Positions 41,668 to 50,555 of a stretch of DNA of 64,000 bases are shown here, piece by piece. Origin of the DNA: RYN-230 sp963717125 (GTDB taxonomy: Bacteria > Actinomycetota > Actinomycetes > Streptosporangiales > Streptosporangiaceae). The position numbers and the translations under genes were made by a program. Positions within the stretch are counted from its first letter, which is position 1. The number at the start of each line of letters is the position of its first letter. A model generated the notes under the pieces. The model was not told where the DNA came from and did no database searches. It was given only the letters and a program-made list of their open reading frames with translations. Location of the stretch: the NCBI GenBank assembly GCA_963717125.1, contig CAVQVG010000007.1, positions 310,001-374,000 on the forward strand, read 5' to 3'.

Positions 41668-42426
41668 TCATCCCTCGTGATCATGGCTCAGGTGGGCCCT
41701 ATCCCCACCTGAGCCATGATCACGATTTGGGCGGCTGACCGGGAGCGGGCCGTAGTCGAGCGAGGCGTACCAGTCGCCGCGGCCCGCCGGGGTGAGGTCC
41801 AGGATGTGCCAGACCGGGCTGAGCAGGTCGATGCCCCGCTCGCTGATGTCCTCGGCCAGATCCGGGTGCGCGGTGTAGACGTGCCGCACCGACCCATCCG
41901 GATCGAGCGTGAAAACCGAGATCGTGGCCTGCTGGCTGCCGTCCGCCGCCTCGCTGCCCAGGTCGTACTTGAACGTGTTCCCGGCGCAGCTGAGCAGGCG
42001 CAGCCGGTACCAGCCCCGGGACCGGGCGTGCCTCCGCAGCGGCCCGGGATCGGCGGCGGCCGCGACGGCGAAATCCAGGTTCTGCGCCAGGTGGCTGGCC
42101 ACACCGTTGAAGCCGTCGATCCACATGGTGCACATCGGGCACGGCGTGGTCTGCGCCTTCCCGTACATCAGCTGATAGACGACCAGGGCCCGGTCCGGCG
42201 CGCTGAACAGCTCGGACAGCCGGACCTCGGACACCGGTGCGTCCCCGCTGGCCAGATCCCGCGGCCCGGCCTGGAACACGTAGTCCTCGACCACGGCGCC
42301 GGGCGGCAGCCCCCGGCGCAGCGCGGCGACCCGCTCCCGCTGCCGGCTGAGCTCGATCTCGGCCAGCCGGAGTTCCTCCCGGCGCGCGGTGTACTCCTGG
42401 GATTCGGTGAGCCTGGTCTGATCCAT
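41668..42426 (-). CDS. DUF899-family thioredoxin-like protein
   Basis: About 252 residues from ATG 42426, preceded by GGGAGC. An N-terminal helix (RREELRLAEIELSRQRERVA) is followed by a thioredoxin-like fold: VEDYVFQAG, LSELFSAPDRALVVYQLMYG, and the motif CPMCTMWIDGFNGVASHL in the redox-site position. WYRLRLLSCAGNTFKYDLGS and VFTLDPDGSVRHVYTAHPDL complete it. The reaction is unknown. Its last 15 codons lie within the inverted repeat at 41676-41724, so the natural C-terminus may have been altered by insertion of that repeat. Confidence 0.85.
   Translation of the reverse strand: MDQTRLTESQEYTARREELRLAEIELSRQRERVAALRRGLPPGAVVEDYVFQAGPRDLASGDAPVSEVRLSELFSAPDRALVVYQLMYGKAQTTPCPMCTMWIDGFNGVASHLAQNLDFAVAAAADPGPLRRHARSRGWYRLRLLSCAGNTFKYDLGSEAADGSQQATISVFTLDPDGSVRHVYTAHPDLAEDISERGIDLLSPVWHILDLTPAGRGDWYASLDYGPLPVSRPNRDHGSGGDRAHLSHDHEG
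41676..41724. terminator. 21-bp perfect inverted repeat between convergent genes
   Basis: Arms 41676-41696 and 41704-41724 are perfectly complementary (GATCATGGCTCAGGTGGG against CCCACCTGAGCCATGATC in the core) with a 7-base loop. It lies after the MFS stop and covers the last codons of the minus-strand DUF899 gene. It probably acts as a bidirectional terminator. Confidence 0.75.
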
Positions 42427-42563
42427 GGCTTGCTCCCGCTGTGTCGCCACTTCAACCGCTTTACCGGTGCCAGTGGAGCACAGCCGCGGAAAGCTTTCCA
42501 GCACCGTTACCCGGCCCCCGCAGAGGGTAGGGCTTGAGACTGGTACCGGTAAAGGGGGACCAA

Positions 42564-43364
42564 ATGGAGCCAGCTAACACCCCGGTCATCTTCGTGCACG
42601 GCCTGTGGCTGCACGCGACGTCGTGGGATCCGTGGGTGGACTTCTTCAAGGAAGCTGGCTACGTGCCGACGGCGCCGGGCTGGCCCGGCGACGGGGACAC
42701 CGTCGCGGACACCAGGGACAACCCCGAGCGGGTCGCCGGGGTAGGCATCGACGACGTGGTCGAGCACTACGCGGGGATCATCCGCGCGCTGCCGGCCAAG
42801 CCGGTGGTCATCGGCCATTCCTTTGGCGGGCTCATCGTGCAGCGGCTCCTCGGCCAGGACCTGGCCGCCGCCGCGGTGGCCATCGACCCGGCGCCCATCC
42901 AGGGCGTGCTCTACCTGCCGCCGTCCGCGCTGAAGGTCGCCTCGATCGCGCTGCGCAAGCCCGCCAACCGGAAGGCGGCCGTGGCGCTGACCGCGGAGCA
43001 GTTCCGCTACGGCTTCGGCAATGCGCTGCCCGCCCAGGAGTCCACCGACCTGTACGACCGGTGGGCCGTTCCCTCGCCCGGCAAGCCGCTGTTCGAGGAC
43101 GCGCTGGCCAACTTCACCCCCCGCTCACCCGCGAAGGTCAACACGCGCAACAAGGACAGGGGGCCGCTGCTGATCACGGCCGGCGGCCAGGACCACACCG
43201 TCCCCGCGGCCGTCAGCACGGCCACCCGCCGGCTCTACCACCGCTCCCCGGCCATCACCGACCTGCGGGAATTCCCCGACCGCGGGCACTCCCTGACCAT
43301 CGACCACGGCTGGCGCGAGGTCGCCCAGGCAGCGCTCGACTGGCTGCGGCAACGCCACCAGTAG
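42564..43364 (+). CDS. Alpha/beta hydrolase
   Basis: About 266 residues from ATG 42564, which follows AAGGGGG. Oxyanion motif VIFVHGLWLHATSWD; nucleophile elbow VIGHSFGGLIVQRLLG (Ser); acid in LLITAGGQDHTVPAA (Asp); His in FPDRGHSLTIDHGW. It is a soluble esterase- or peroxidase-like hydrolase. It is divergent from the DUF899 gene, with 137 bases between. The substrate is not evident. Confidence 0.9.
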   Translation: MEPANTPVIFVHGLWLHATSWDPWVDFFKEAGYVPTAPGWPGDGDTVADTRDNPERVAGVGIDDVVEHYAGIIRALPAKPVVIGHSFGGLIVQRLLGQDLAAAAVAIDPAPIQGVLYLPPSALKVASIALRKPANRKAAVALTAEQFRYGFGNALPAQESTDLYDRWAVPSPGKPLFEDALANFTPRSPAKVNTRNKDRGPLLITAGGQDHTVPAAVSTATRRLYHRSPAITDLREFPDRGHSLTIDHGWREVAQAALDWLRQRHQ

Positions 43365-43443
43365 GCGGCCACGCGAGCCCGCCCGGACAGCGGAAATCCG
43401 GCCAGGCGCGGCCACCCGGGCACCGGAAGTGGCGGCCTCTTGC

Positions 43444-43460
43444 ATGTAACATAGATACAT
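43444..43460. promoter_or_regulatory. Candidate GntR operator and promoter
   Basis: ATGTAACATAGATACAT has ATGTA/TACAT arms and ends one base before the ATG at 43462, so it overlaps the space for a ribosome binding site. Translation may be leaderless or nearly so, with autoregulation by the GntR protein. Confidence 0.55.
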
Positions 43461-43461
43461 C

Positions 43462-44136
43462 ATGAGTACGCCTGGGACGCTACGGGAGCCGAGCGCGGCC
43501 GAGCGTGCCTACGACTACGTGAAGGGCGAGATCCTGGCCCGCCGGTTCGCCGCGCACGACCTGCTGTCCGAGGGGCAGCTGGCCGACGCGGTCGGGGTGT
43601 CCCGGACCCCGGTCCGCGAGGCGCTGCTCCGGCTGCAGGGCGAGGGGCTGGTCCGGCTGCTGCCCAAGCGGGGCGCGCTGGTGCTGCCGGTCACCGTGGA
43701 CGAGGCGGCCGATGTGATGGAGACCCGGCGGCTGGTCGAGTCGTTCGCGGCCCGCAAAGTGCTGACGAGCCGGCCGCAGGCCGCCCTGGTCCCGGTGCTC
43801 GACGGCTACCTGCAGGACATGCGGGCCGCCATGCACGCCCACGACGTGGCCGCCTACGTGCAGGCCGACCGGGACTTCCACCTGGCCATCGTGGCCGCCA
43901 CCGGCAACGAGATCATCACCGCGCTGTACCGGTCGCTGCGCGAACGCCAGCTCCGGATGGGCACGGTGAACCTGCTGGACGACAGCGGGAACGCGGTGGA
44001 CCCGGCGCGGATGCGGGCGACCCTGGCCGAGCATGAGCGCATCCGGGACGCGCTGCGCTCGGGCAGCGTCCGGGCGGTGGCCGAGGCGGTGACCGCCCAC
44101 CTCGACCACGCGGAGAACACCCTGGCCCGACGCTGA
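43462..44136 (+). CDS. GntR-family regulator, FadR/FCD subfamily
   Basis: A 224-residue protein with a winged HTH at residues 12-80 (AYDYVKGEILARRFAAHDLL, GQLADAVGVSRTPVREALLR) and an FCD ligand domain at 85-215 (VMETRRLVESFAARKVL, then DRDFHLAIVAATGNEIITAL). The Asp and His residues of the FCD metal site are visible in DRDFHLA and HLDHAE. It probably controls the MFS gene immediately downstream. Confidence 0.9.
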   Translation: MSTPGTLREPSAAERAYDYVKGEILARRFAAHDLLSEGQLADAVGVSRTPVREALLRLQGEGLVRLLPKRGALVLPVTVDEAADVMETRRLVESFAARKVLTSRPQAALVPVLDGYLQDMRAAMHAHDVAAYVQADRDFHLAIVAATGNEIITALYRSLRERQLRMGTVNLLDDSGNAVDPARMRATLAEHERIRDALRSGSVRAVAEAVTAHLDHAENTLARR

Positions 44137-44206
44137 CCGGCTCGCGGCCACCCGCGCCCGCTCCCCACCCACCCGCTGACATCCCAACCCCCGGAACTGA
44201 CCTGTC

Positions 44207-45580
44207 ATGCCCTCCCCGGCCTCCGTCCCCGCTGTCCCCGTCCCCGCCGCCCCTCGCATCGCCGCCACTCCCCTGGCGCCCAGCTCAGCCGCCCCCACGT
44301 TCCGGCGCTGGGCGATCGCGGTCACCGTGTACGTCGCCGCGGTGTTCAACCGCACCTCGCTCGGCGTCGCCGGGCTGCAGGCGGCCACCCGGCTCGGCAT
44401 CACGCCAGCCCAGCTCAGCGTGTTCGTCCTGGTCCAGCTCGGCGTGTACGCGGCCATGCAGGTGCCGACCGGGCTGCTGGTGGACAGGTACGGGCCGCGC
44501 CGCCTGCTGGTCGCCGCGGCCGTCACCATGGCCGTGGCCCAGCTGGCGTTCGCGCTGACCCGGTCCTACCCGGTCGCGCTGCTCGCTCGCGGCGTGCTGG
44601 GCTGCGGCGACGCGCTCACCTTCGTCAGCGTGGTGCGGGTCGCGGCGCAGGACTTCCCGCGGCACCGCTTCCCGCTCGCGGTGTCGGTCACCTCGATGCT
44701 CGGCATGACCGGCAACCTGGCCGCCACCATCCCGCTCACGCTGCTGCTCCGCTCGGCCGGCTGGACCGCGTCGTTCGCCGGCACCGGCCTGGTGTCGCTG
44801 GCCACGGGGGTGGCGGTGTGGGTCCTGCTGCCCGCGGGCCGCCCCGCGGCCGCGCCGCGGCGCACACCCCCAGCCGAGCGGACGCTGGACCGGGTGCGGG
44901 CCGCGTGGCGCACCCCGGGCACCCGGCTGGGCTTCTGGGTGCACTTCTCCTGCATGTCGCTGGCCACCATGTTCGCCGTGCTGTGGGGCCTGCCCTACCT
45001 GGTCAGCCAGGGCTTCACCGAGGCCGGGGCGAGCGCGGTGCTGCTGGTCTGCGTGCTGGCCGCCATCGTGGCCAGCCCGGCGATCGGGGCGGTGTTCGGC
45101 CGGTACCCGGCCGCCCGGGTGCCGTTCGCGCTCAGCATCTGCCTGGTCACGGTGGCCGGCTGGGCGGTGCTGCTCGGCGGCTTCGCCGGGCGGCCGCCAC
45201 ACCCGCTGATCGTGGCGGTGGTCGCGCTGGCCGCGGTCGGCGGCCCCGCGTCCACCATCGGCTTCTCGCTGGCCCGGGACTACAACCCGCGCGCCATGGT
45301 GGGCACCGCCACCGGGGTGGTCAACGTGGGCGGCTTCACGTCGACGATCATCGCGTCGCTGCTGGTTGGCGGCGTGCTCGAGGCGACCGGCCCGGGCAGC
45401 GGCTACCGGCTGGCGTTCTGCGCCGCGGTCGCGGTGCAGGTGCTCGGCATCGCCATGGCCGTCCGGTGGTGGCTGCGGGTGCGCGGGCTGCTGCTCGGCG
45501 CGCAGTCCCGCGGTGAGCCGGTGCCGGTGCCGGTGGTCCGGCGCCACTTCGACCGGGTCCGGCTCGACCGGGCCGGCTAG
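44207..45580 (+). CDS. MFS transporter (12 helices)
   Basis: A 457-residue protein. A 30-residue Pro/Ala/Val N-terminal tail precedes helix 1 (WAIAVTVYVAAVFNRTSLGV). Motif A is GLLVDRYGPRRLLVAAAVTM, and about 12 helices follow, with a central cytoplasmic loop (RRTPPAERTLDRVRAAW). The layout resembles nitrate/nitrite- or sugar-type MFS proteins, but the substrate is not clear. It lies 70 bases after the FCD regulator on the same strand, which suggests metabolite-responsive control. Confidence 0.85.
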   Translation: MPSPASVPAVPVPAAPRIAATPLAPSSAAPTFRRWAIAVTVYVAAVFNRTSLGVAGLQAATRLGITPAQLSVFVLVQLGVYAAMQVPTGLLVDRYGPRRLLVAAAVTMAVAQLAFALTRSYPVALLARGVLGCGDALTFVSVVRVAAQDFPRHRFPLAVSVTSMLGMTGNLAATIPLTLLLRSAGWTASFAGTGLVSLATGVAVWVLLPAGRPAAAPRRTPPAERTLDRVRAAWRTPGTRLGFWVHFSCMSLATMFAVLWGLPYLVSQGFTEAGASAVLLVCVLAAIVASPAIGAVFGRYPAARVPFALSICLVTVAGWAVLLGGFAGRPPHPLIVAVVALAAVGGPASTIGFSLARDYNPRAMVGTATGVVNVGGFTSTIIASLLVGGVLEATGPGSGYRLAFCAAVAVQVLGIAMAVRWWLRVRGLLLGAQSRGEPVPVPVVRRHFDRVRLDRAG

Positions 45581-45651
45581 CTGGCCCGGGCCTTCCGGCG
45601 GACCGGCGCGGCCGGCCGTCGTCCAGGTCGGCATGCAGCGGTATCGGCCGC

Positions 45652-46866
45652 TCAGCGGCTAGCGGATTTGATCGCGCGCTCGGCGATGTGCTGGCCGATG
45701 ACCAGGGATGCGGTGGCCGCGGGCGACGGGGCGTTCAGCACGTGGATGATCCCGTGACCGTCCTCGATGAGGAAGTCGTCGACCAGCGCACCGGACCGGC
45801 TCAGGCACTGGGCCCGGATCCCGGACGGCCCGAACGTGATGTCCCGCGCCGCGATCTGCGGGATGTACCGGCGCATCTCGGCCAGGTAGGCCGGCTTGAC
45901 CAGGTCCCGGTAGATCTCCAGCGCCCCGGTCCGGGCGTAGCCCCGGGCCAGCTTCCGCAGCCCGGGGAAACGCAGGCTGTCCAGCAGGTCCCGGCCGTTC
46001 ACCGACAGCCGTCCGTACCCCTCCCGGGCCAGCGCGGGCACCGCGTTCGGCCCGGCGTGCAGGGTGCCGTCGATGCCGCGGGTGAAGTGCACGCCGAGGA
46101 ACGGGAAGGCCGGGTCGGGCACCGGGTAGACCAGCCCCCGGACCAGGCCAGCCGCGGCCGGCCGGAACGTGTAGTAGTCACCGCGGAACGGGACGATCCG
46201 GTACTCGCCGCCGCCCTGGCCGGTCAGCGCGGCGATCCGGTCGGCCTGCAGCCCAGCGCAGGCGATCACGGCCCGGGCGCGCAGCGAGCCGGCGTCCGTC
46301 TCGGCCAGCCAGCCGCCGGCCGTGCGGGCCAGCCCGCGCACGCCGCGCCCGCACAGCACCTGGCCGCCAGCTTTGCGCACGTCCGCCGCGTAGGCCGCGG
46401 CGACCAGCCGGTAATCGATCACACCGCTCTCCGGGATGTGCAGCGCCCGGATGCCGCGGACGGCCGGCTCGATCTCGGCGATCTCGGCCGCGCCGATCTC
46501 CCGGACGGCCAGCCCGTTGGCCCGGCCGCGGTCGGCCAGGCTGGCCAGCCGGGGCAGTTCGGTCTTCCGGGTGGCCACCACCAGCTTGCCGGCCTGCCGG
46601 TACGGGATGTTGTGCGCCTGGGCGAACTCCATCATGGCCAGCCGCCCCGCGGTGCAGAACCGCGCCTTCAGGCTGCCCGGCTGGTAGTAGAGGCCGGCGT
46701 GGATGACGCCGGAGTTGTGCCCGCTCTGGTGCGTACCGACCGAGGCTTCTTTCTCCAGCACGGCGAGCCGCAGCCCGGGCCGCTGCGCCTGCAGCGCCAT
46801 GGCGGTGGCCAGCCCGACCAGGCCGGCGCCGATGATGATGACGTCGTAGGTGCCGTCGCCCGCCAT
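45652..46866 (-). CDS. lhgO: L-2-hydroxyglutarate oxidase-like FAD enzyme
   Basis: About 404 residues from ATG 46866. FAD motif YDVIIIGAGLVGLATAMAL and LAVLEKEASVGTHQSGHNSG, whose THQSGHNSGVIHAGLYY segment is the signature of the LhgO/L2HGDH family. IVPFRGDYYTFRP and DDFLIEDGHGIIHVLNAPSP complete the fold. It oxidises L-2-hydroxyglutarate and related 2-hydroxyacids, passing electrons to the respiratory chain. It starts one base after the FAH-like gene's stop, so the two form an operon. Confidence 0.88.
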   Translation of the reverse strand: MAGDGTYDVIIIGAGLVGLATAMALQAQRPGLRLAVLEKEASVGTHQSGHNSGVIHAGLYYQPGSLKARFCTAGRLAMMEFAQAHNIPYRQAGKLVVATRKTELPRLASLADRGRANGLAVREIGAAEIAEIEPAVRGIRALHIPESGVIDYRLVAAAYAADVRKAGGQVLCGRGVRGLARTAGGWLAETDAGSLRARAVIACAGLQADRIAALTGQGGGEYRIVPFRGDYYTFRPAAAGLVRGLVYPVPDPAFPFLGVHFTRGIDGTLHAGPNAVPALAREGYGRLSVNGRDLLDSLRFPGLRKLARGYARTGALEIYRDLVKPAYLAEMRRYIPQIAARDITFGPSGIRAQCLSRSGALVDDFLIEDGHGIIHVLNAPSPAATASLVIGQHIAERAIKSASR

Positions 46867-46867
46867 C

Positions 46868-47818
46868 TCAGGCCAGCGGGCCGGCTTCGCCGGCCTCGGC
46901 GCGCAGCGGCGATCGGGGGGCTCCGGGGGGTCGTCCCCCCTCTGCCGCGGCGGCCTGCCGCCGCTCGGCGCGCAGCGGCGATCGGGGGGCTCCGGGGGGT
47001 CGTCCCCCCGGGCCAATACTGTTAAGCAGCGTCCCGATGCCCTCGACGTCCAGTTCCACCACGTCACCGGGCTGCAGCCAGCGGCCGTCGTCATGCTCCA
47101 GGATGCAGCCGGTGCCGACGGTGCCGGAGCCGATGATGTCCCCGGGCCGCAGCTCCGTGTTCCGCGCCGCCTGGGCCAGGATGGCGGGCCACGGGTAGTA
47201 CAGGTCGGCCAGCTGGCCGCGGGACCGTTCCTCGCCGTTGACCCGGGCCGTCATGACCGCCCGCGAGCCGTCGAACTCGTCCGCGGTGACCAGCACCGGG
47301 CCGAAGCTGGTGGCGAAGTCCTTGGCCTTGGCCGGGCCCAGCCCGACCCGCATCTCCTTGCGCTGGATGTCCCGCGCCGACCAGTCGTTCATCACGGTGA
47401 AGCCGCCGATCTCGCCGTCCGCGCCGATGACCGCGGCGACCTCCAGCTCGTAGTCCAGCTCGGCCGTGCCGGCCGGGTAGCGGATCTCCGCCCCGGGGCC
47501 GGCGATGGCGGCTGGATTGCTGAAGTAGAAGACCGGGAACTCGTACCACTCGGCCGGTACCACCGCCCCGCGGTTGGCCCGCGCGGTCGCGATGTGCTGC
47601 TCGAACGCGAAGAAGTCGCGGATCGAGGGGGGCCGGGGCACCGGCGCGAGCAGCTCGACGTCAGCGGCCGGCCAGCTGGCCGCGGTGGGCACGTGGCCGC
47701 GCCGGGCCAGCACCGTGATCAGGTCGGGGGCGTCCAGCTGGACGATGCGCTCGCCGTCGACCCGGCCGGGCCAGCCGTCCGGCGGGCCGTCACTGGTCCG
47801 GAACGTGCACAGCCGCAC
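46868..47818 (-). CDS. Fumarylacetoacetate hydrolase-family protein with repeat tail
   Basis: A 316-residue protein. The FAH core contains RDFFAFEQHIATARANRG, ELDYELEVAAVIG (Glu metal ligands), FTVMNDWSARDIQRKEMRVG and GPAKAKDFATSFGPVLVTAD. These Mg/Mn-dependent enzymes cleave or decarboxylate acyl-pyruvate type intermediates of aromatic breakdown. The last ~45 residues are two copies of GGRPPGAPRSPLRAE, encoded by a 46-base direct repeat. These are not part of the fold and look like a repeat insertion. Confidence 0.87.
   Translation of the reverse strand: MRLCTFRTSDGPPDGWPGRVDGERIVQLDAPDLITVLARRGHVPTAASWPAADVELLAPVPRPPSIRDFFAFEQHIATARANRGAVVPAEWYEFPVFYFSNPAAIAGPGAEIRYPAGTAELDYELEVAAVIGADGEIGGFTVMNDWSARDIQRKEMRVGLGPAKAKDFATSFGPVLVTADEFDGSRAVMTARVNGEERSRGQLADLYYPWPAILAQAARNTELRPGDIIGSGTVGTGCILEHDDGRWLQPGDVVELDVEGIGTLLNSIGPGGRPPGAPRSPLRAERRQAAAAEGGRPPGAPRSPLRAEAGEAGPLA
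46895..47009. repeat. 46-bp direct repeat, two copies 69 bp apart
   Basis: The segments 46895-46940 and 46964-47009 are identical (core GATCGGGGGGCTCCGGGGGG). Both lie in the 3' end of the FAH-family gene. The 69-base period keeps the reading frame. Confidence 0.95.
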
Positions 47819-48222
47819 CTGTCCCCTCCATCCCCGCCGCTTTCTTACCTGGCGTCCCGGCGGGACATTTGAAACCGCGCAGGCCAGCAGTGTTTCCCCC
47901 GGCAGGACAGGGATCCCTTGATGGGGGACATGTCAGGCGGATCACCCGGACGTGGTCGCCATCCTAATTGGATACAGCCCCAACCGGGCCCGGGATGCCC
48001 GCCATCGCGGGCCCGGACACTTGACGCCGCCTTAACGCAGTCTTCATGTTTCCCGAGTACACCTGTCGTTTGGGTCCCGCCCGCCCGGGAAGGCTGCGGA
48101 TCAAAGAGACGGTGAGCCTGGCTCCCGGCACGGGCCCCCGTGGGCCCGGTTACTGGCACCGCAGCGGATGCCTCCGGCTGCGGTGATTCCTCTGCTTTCC
48201 GCAAATCGGAGGGAGAACGTGG
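47819..48222. other. Divergent promoter region
   Basis: It separates the FAH/LhgO operon from the NAGPA-type gene. No gene is supported. A possible -35 (TTGACG near 48020) is followed by AT-richer bases. The GC-rich GGGCCC-containing stretch near 48130-48150 could form a hairpin in the leader. GGAGGGAGAACGT precedes the GTG at 48223. Confidence 0.4.
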
Positions 48223-49509
48223 GTGCCTAGACCGGCGTCGTTCCGGCGTGACCCGGAAACAGGTGTCGCGGAGCCCGAACCCTCGTGGCGCGATCCGGAC
48301 CCGGACAGCGGCGACCCAGGGCTGCCCGGCGCTGCCACGCGCCACCGGCACGGCCGGTCCGGCCGGGCTGGCCGGAAGCGGCGCCCGCTCCGCACCCGCC
48401 GCTGGTTCCAGGTCCTCATGGCCGCCGTGCTGGCGTTCTGTATCTGGCTGGCCTTTTCCATCGGGCACGCGCTGAGCATGCCGGGCGGTGGCAGCGTCTC
48501 CGAACGGCTCGCCGAATGGGCCCGCGACCATTACCTCGGGCCGGCGGTGACGTTCGGCGAGTGGCTCAGCTACTCGCCGCCCAAGACGGGCGGCAAGCCG
48601 TCGTTCGCGCTGACCGGCCCCAGCGCCGGCCCGGTCCGCCCGGCGCCGCACAAGGCGCACGGCAAGGCCACGCCGAGCTACCCAGCGCCCGCCGCGCTCA
48701 AGCCGTTCGTGGCCCATCCGCTGCCCGGCGAGGGCCGCTGGCGGGTGCTCGGCACGGCCGACGGCCAGCCTGCCATCTACGGCACCTACCTGCGCGCGAG
48801 CAGCGTTTACACGTCCTACGTCGCGGGCATCGTGTCGATGAATCAGCATCTGGTGCGGTTCCAGCTGCACCCAGGTGCGGAAGACCCAGGCCCCGGTCCC
48901 TGGAAGTCCCAGCCGTACATCGTGCCCGGCAAGCGCAGCGGGCTGCTCGCCACGTTCAACGGCGGTTTCAAGATCGCTACATCGGGCGGCGGCTTCTACC
49001 TCAACGGCGCGACCAGCGGGACGCTGACCAAGGGGGTGGCGTCGGTCGTGTACTACCGCGACGGGCGGATCGCGATCGGGAACTGGGGCGGTTCGGTCCG
49101 GATGTCCCCGGACGTGGTCGGCGTGCGGCAGAACCTGCACATGATCGTCGCGCACGGGAAGATCCCGGCCACGGTGGACTACAACGTCGAGGGCGCGTGG
49201 GGCGCCACCCTGGGCGGCGGTTACTACGTCTGGCGGTCCGGCGTCGGCATCACCAGCGACGGGCGAGTGATCTTTGTCTACGGCCCAGCGCTGAACGTGC
49301 GGGAACTGGGTGAGCTGCTCAAGCGGGCGGGCGCGGTGACGGCCATGGAGCTGGACATCAACCCGGACTGGATGTCGTACATGTACTACCTGCCGAAGCA
49401 CCACCCGGCGGACCCGACTCCGGTCAACCTGCTGCCCACCCAGATCCAGCCACCGGACCGGTACTACGCGCCGGCCAGCCGGGACTTCACCGCTGTGTAC
49501 GCACGGTGA
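48223..49509 (+). CDS. Membrane-anchored NAGPA-type phosphodiester glycosidase
   Basis: A 428-residue protein with an Arg-rich cytoplasmic start and one membrane helix (FQVLMAAVLAFCIWLAFSIG, about residues 62-82). An exported domain follows with LLATFNGGFKIATSGGGFYL, GVASVVYYRDGRIAIGNWGG and AMELDINPDWMSYMYYLPKH. These match the NAGPA family, which cleaves sugar-phosphodiester bonds. The GTG follows GGAGGGAGAAC. Its stop overlaps the UbiA start (GTGA), tying it to the DPA enzymes and suggesting an envelope-glycan role. Confidence 0.85.
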   Translation: MPRPASFRRDPETGVAEPEPSWRDPDPDSGDPGLPGAATRHRHGRSGRAGRKRRPLRTRRWFQVLMAAVLAFCIWLAFSIGHALSMPGGGSVSERLAEWARDHYLGPAVTFGEWLSYSPPKTGGKPSFALTGPSAGPVRPAPHKAHGKATPSYPAPAALKPFVAHPLPGEGRWRVLGTADGQPAIYGTYLRASSVYTSYVAGIVSMNQHLVRFQLHPGAEDPGPGPWKSQPYIVPGKRSGLLATFNGGFKIATSGGGFYLNGATSGTLTKGVASVVYYRDGRIAIGNWGGSVRMSPDVVGVRQNLHMIVAHGKIPATVDYNVEGAWGATLGGGYYVWRSGVGITSDGRVIFVYGPALNVRELGELLKRAGAVTAMELDINPDWMSYMYYLPKHHPADPTPVNLLPTQIQPPDRYYAPASRDFTAVYAR

Positions 49510-50447
49510 CGACCCGTACGAGAGCCGCCGACGTCCCGCCGGGCGCGGCGGGCGCGCTCAGCCGCGCGGGCGGCCTGGCGGGCTGGCTGGTCGCTGTCGC
49601 GCAGACCGCCCGGCCCCGGCAGTGGCCGAAGAACCTGCTGGTCTTCGCGGCGCCGCTGGCCGGCGCGTCGCTGGGCCGGGACGACGGCCTCGGCTACGCG
49701 CTGGCCGCCGCGGCCGCGTTCACCGCCGCCGCGGCCGCGGTGTACTTCATCAACGACGTGCTGGACGCCGACCGCGATCGGCGGCACCCGGTGAAGCGGC
49801 TGCGCGCGGTCGCCTCCGGACGGCTGCCACGCGGGCACGCGCTGGCCGTGGCCGTGCTCAGCGTGACCCTGGCCGAAGCCGGCTGCCTGTGGCTCGGCGA
49901 GTACACGCTGGCCCTGCTGGTCGGCGTGTACTTCGCGGTGTCGTTGCTGTACAGCGCGGCGCTCAAGCACCTCCCGGTGGTCGAGTTGCTATTCGTGGCC
50001 AGCGGCTTCGTACTGCGCGCGCTCGGCGGGGCCAGCGCCACCCGGGTGCCGCCGTCCGGCTGGTTCCTCGTGGTGTGCAGCCTGGGCGCGCTCATGGTGG
50101 CCATCGCCAAGCGCTTCACCGAACTGGCCGTGCTCGGCCCGCGCGCGGCCCGGCACCGCCCGGTCATGCGCTGGTACCGGGCCCGCTGGCTGCGGTTGGG
50201 CCAGCGGGTCGTCTCGGCCGCGATGATCACCGCCTACCTGTTCTGGGCGGCCGGCCAGCAGGGGGCCGGGACCCGCGCCGCGCACCTGGTCAGCGCGCTG
50301 CCGCTGGCCGCGGCCCTGGTCCGCTTCGACTGGCTGACCGGGCATGAGCAGGCCAAGCCGGTCGAGGACCTGATCACCCGGGACCGGCTGATGGTCGGCT
50401 GTGAGCTGGCCTGGCTGGTGCTGTTCGCGGTCGGCCTGCTGGGTTAA
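49506..50447 (+). CDS. UbiA-family decaprenyl-phosphate phosphoribosyltransferase-like protein
   Basis: A 313-residue integral membrane prenyltransferase with about eight helices. RPRQWPKNLLVFAAPLAG is near residue 36. The Asp-rich catalytic motif is YFINDVLDADRDRRHPVKRL with AVASGRLPRG, and MVAIAKRFTEL lies further on. These are hallmarks of DPPR synthase (mycobacterial Rv3806c/UbiA), which joins PRPP to decaprenyl phosphate in arabinan-donor synthesis. The DprE2-like reductase gene follows. Confidence 0.88.
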   Translation: MTTRTRAADVPPGAAGALSRAGGLAGWLVAVAQTARPRQWPKNLLVFAAPLAGASLGRDDGLGYALAAAAAFTAAAAAVYFINDVLDADRDRRHPVKRLRAVASGRLPRGHALAVAVLSVTLAEAGCLWLGEYTLALLVGVYFAVSLLYSAALKHLPVVELLFVASGFVLRALGGASATRVPPSGWFLVVCSLGALMVAIAKRFTELAVLGPRAARHRPVMRWYRARWLRLGQRVVSAAMITAYLFWAAGQQGAGTRAAHLVSALPLAAALVRFDWLTGHEQAKPVEDLITRDRLMVGCELAWLVLFAVGLLG

Positions 50448-50487
50448 CGTCGGACAGCAGCTGTCCAGTAGGCCCAGCGATATGCCC

Positions 50488-50555
50488 GTGATTGAGCAGG
50501 ACCAGTGATTCAGTAGGACCCGTGACTTAGCAGGACCCGTGATTCAGGAGGAGCA
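50488..50555. repeat. 4 x 17 bp tandem repeat whose last unit is the ribosome binding site
   Basis: Four contiguous 17-base units begin at 50488, 50505, 50522 and 50539, each starting GTGA (consensus GTGATTCAGCAGGACCC). The fourth unit reads GTGATTCAGGAGGAGCA, and the GTG start codon at 50556 follows directly. AGGAGGAG in that unit is the Shine-Dalgarno sequence. Confidence 0.9.
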
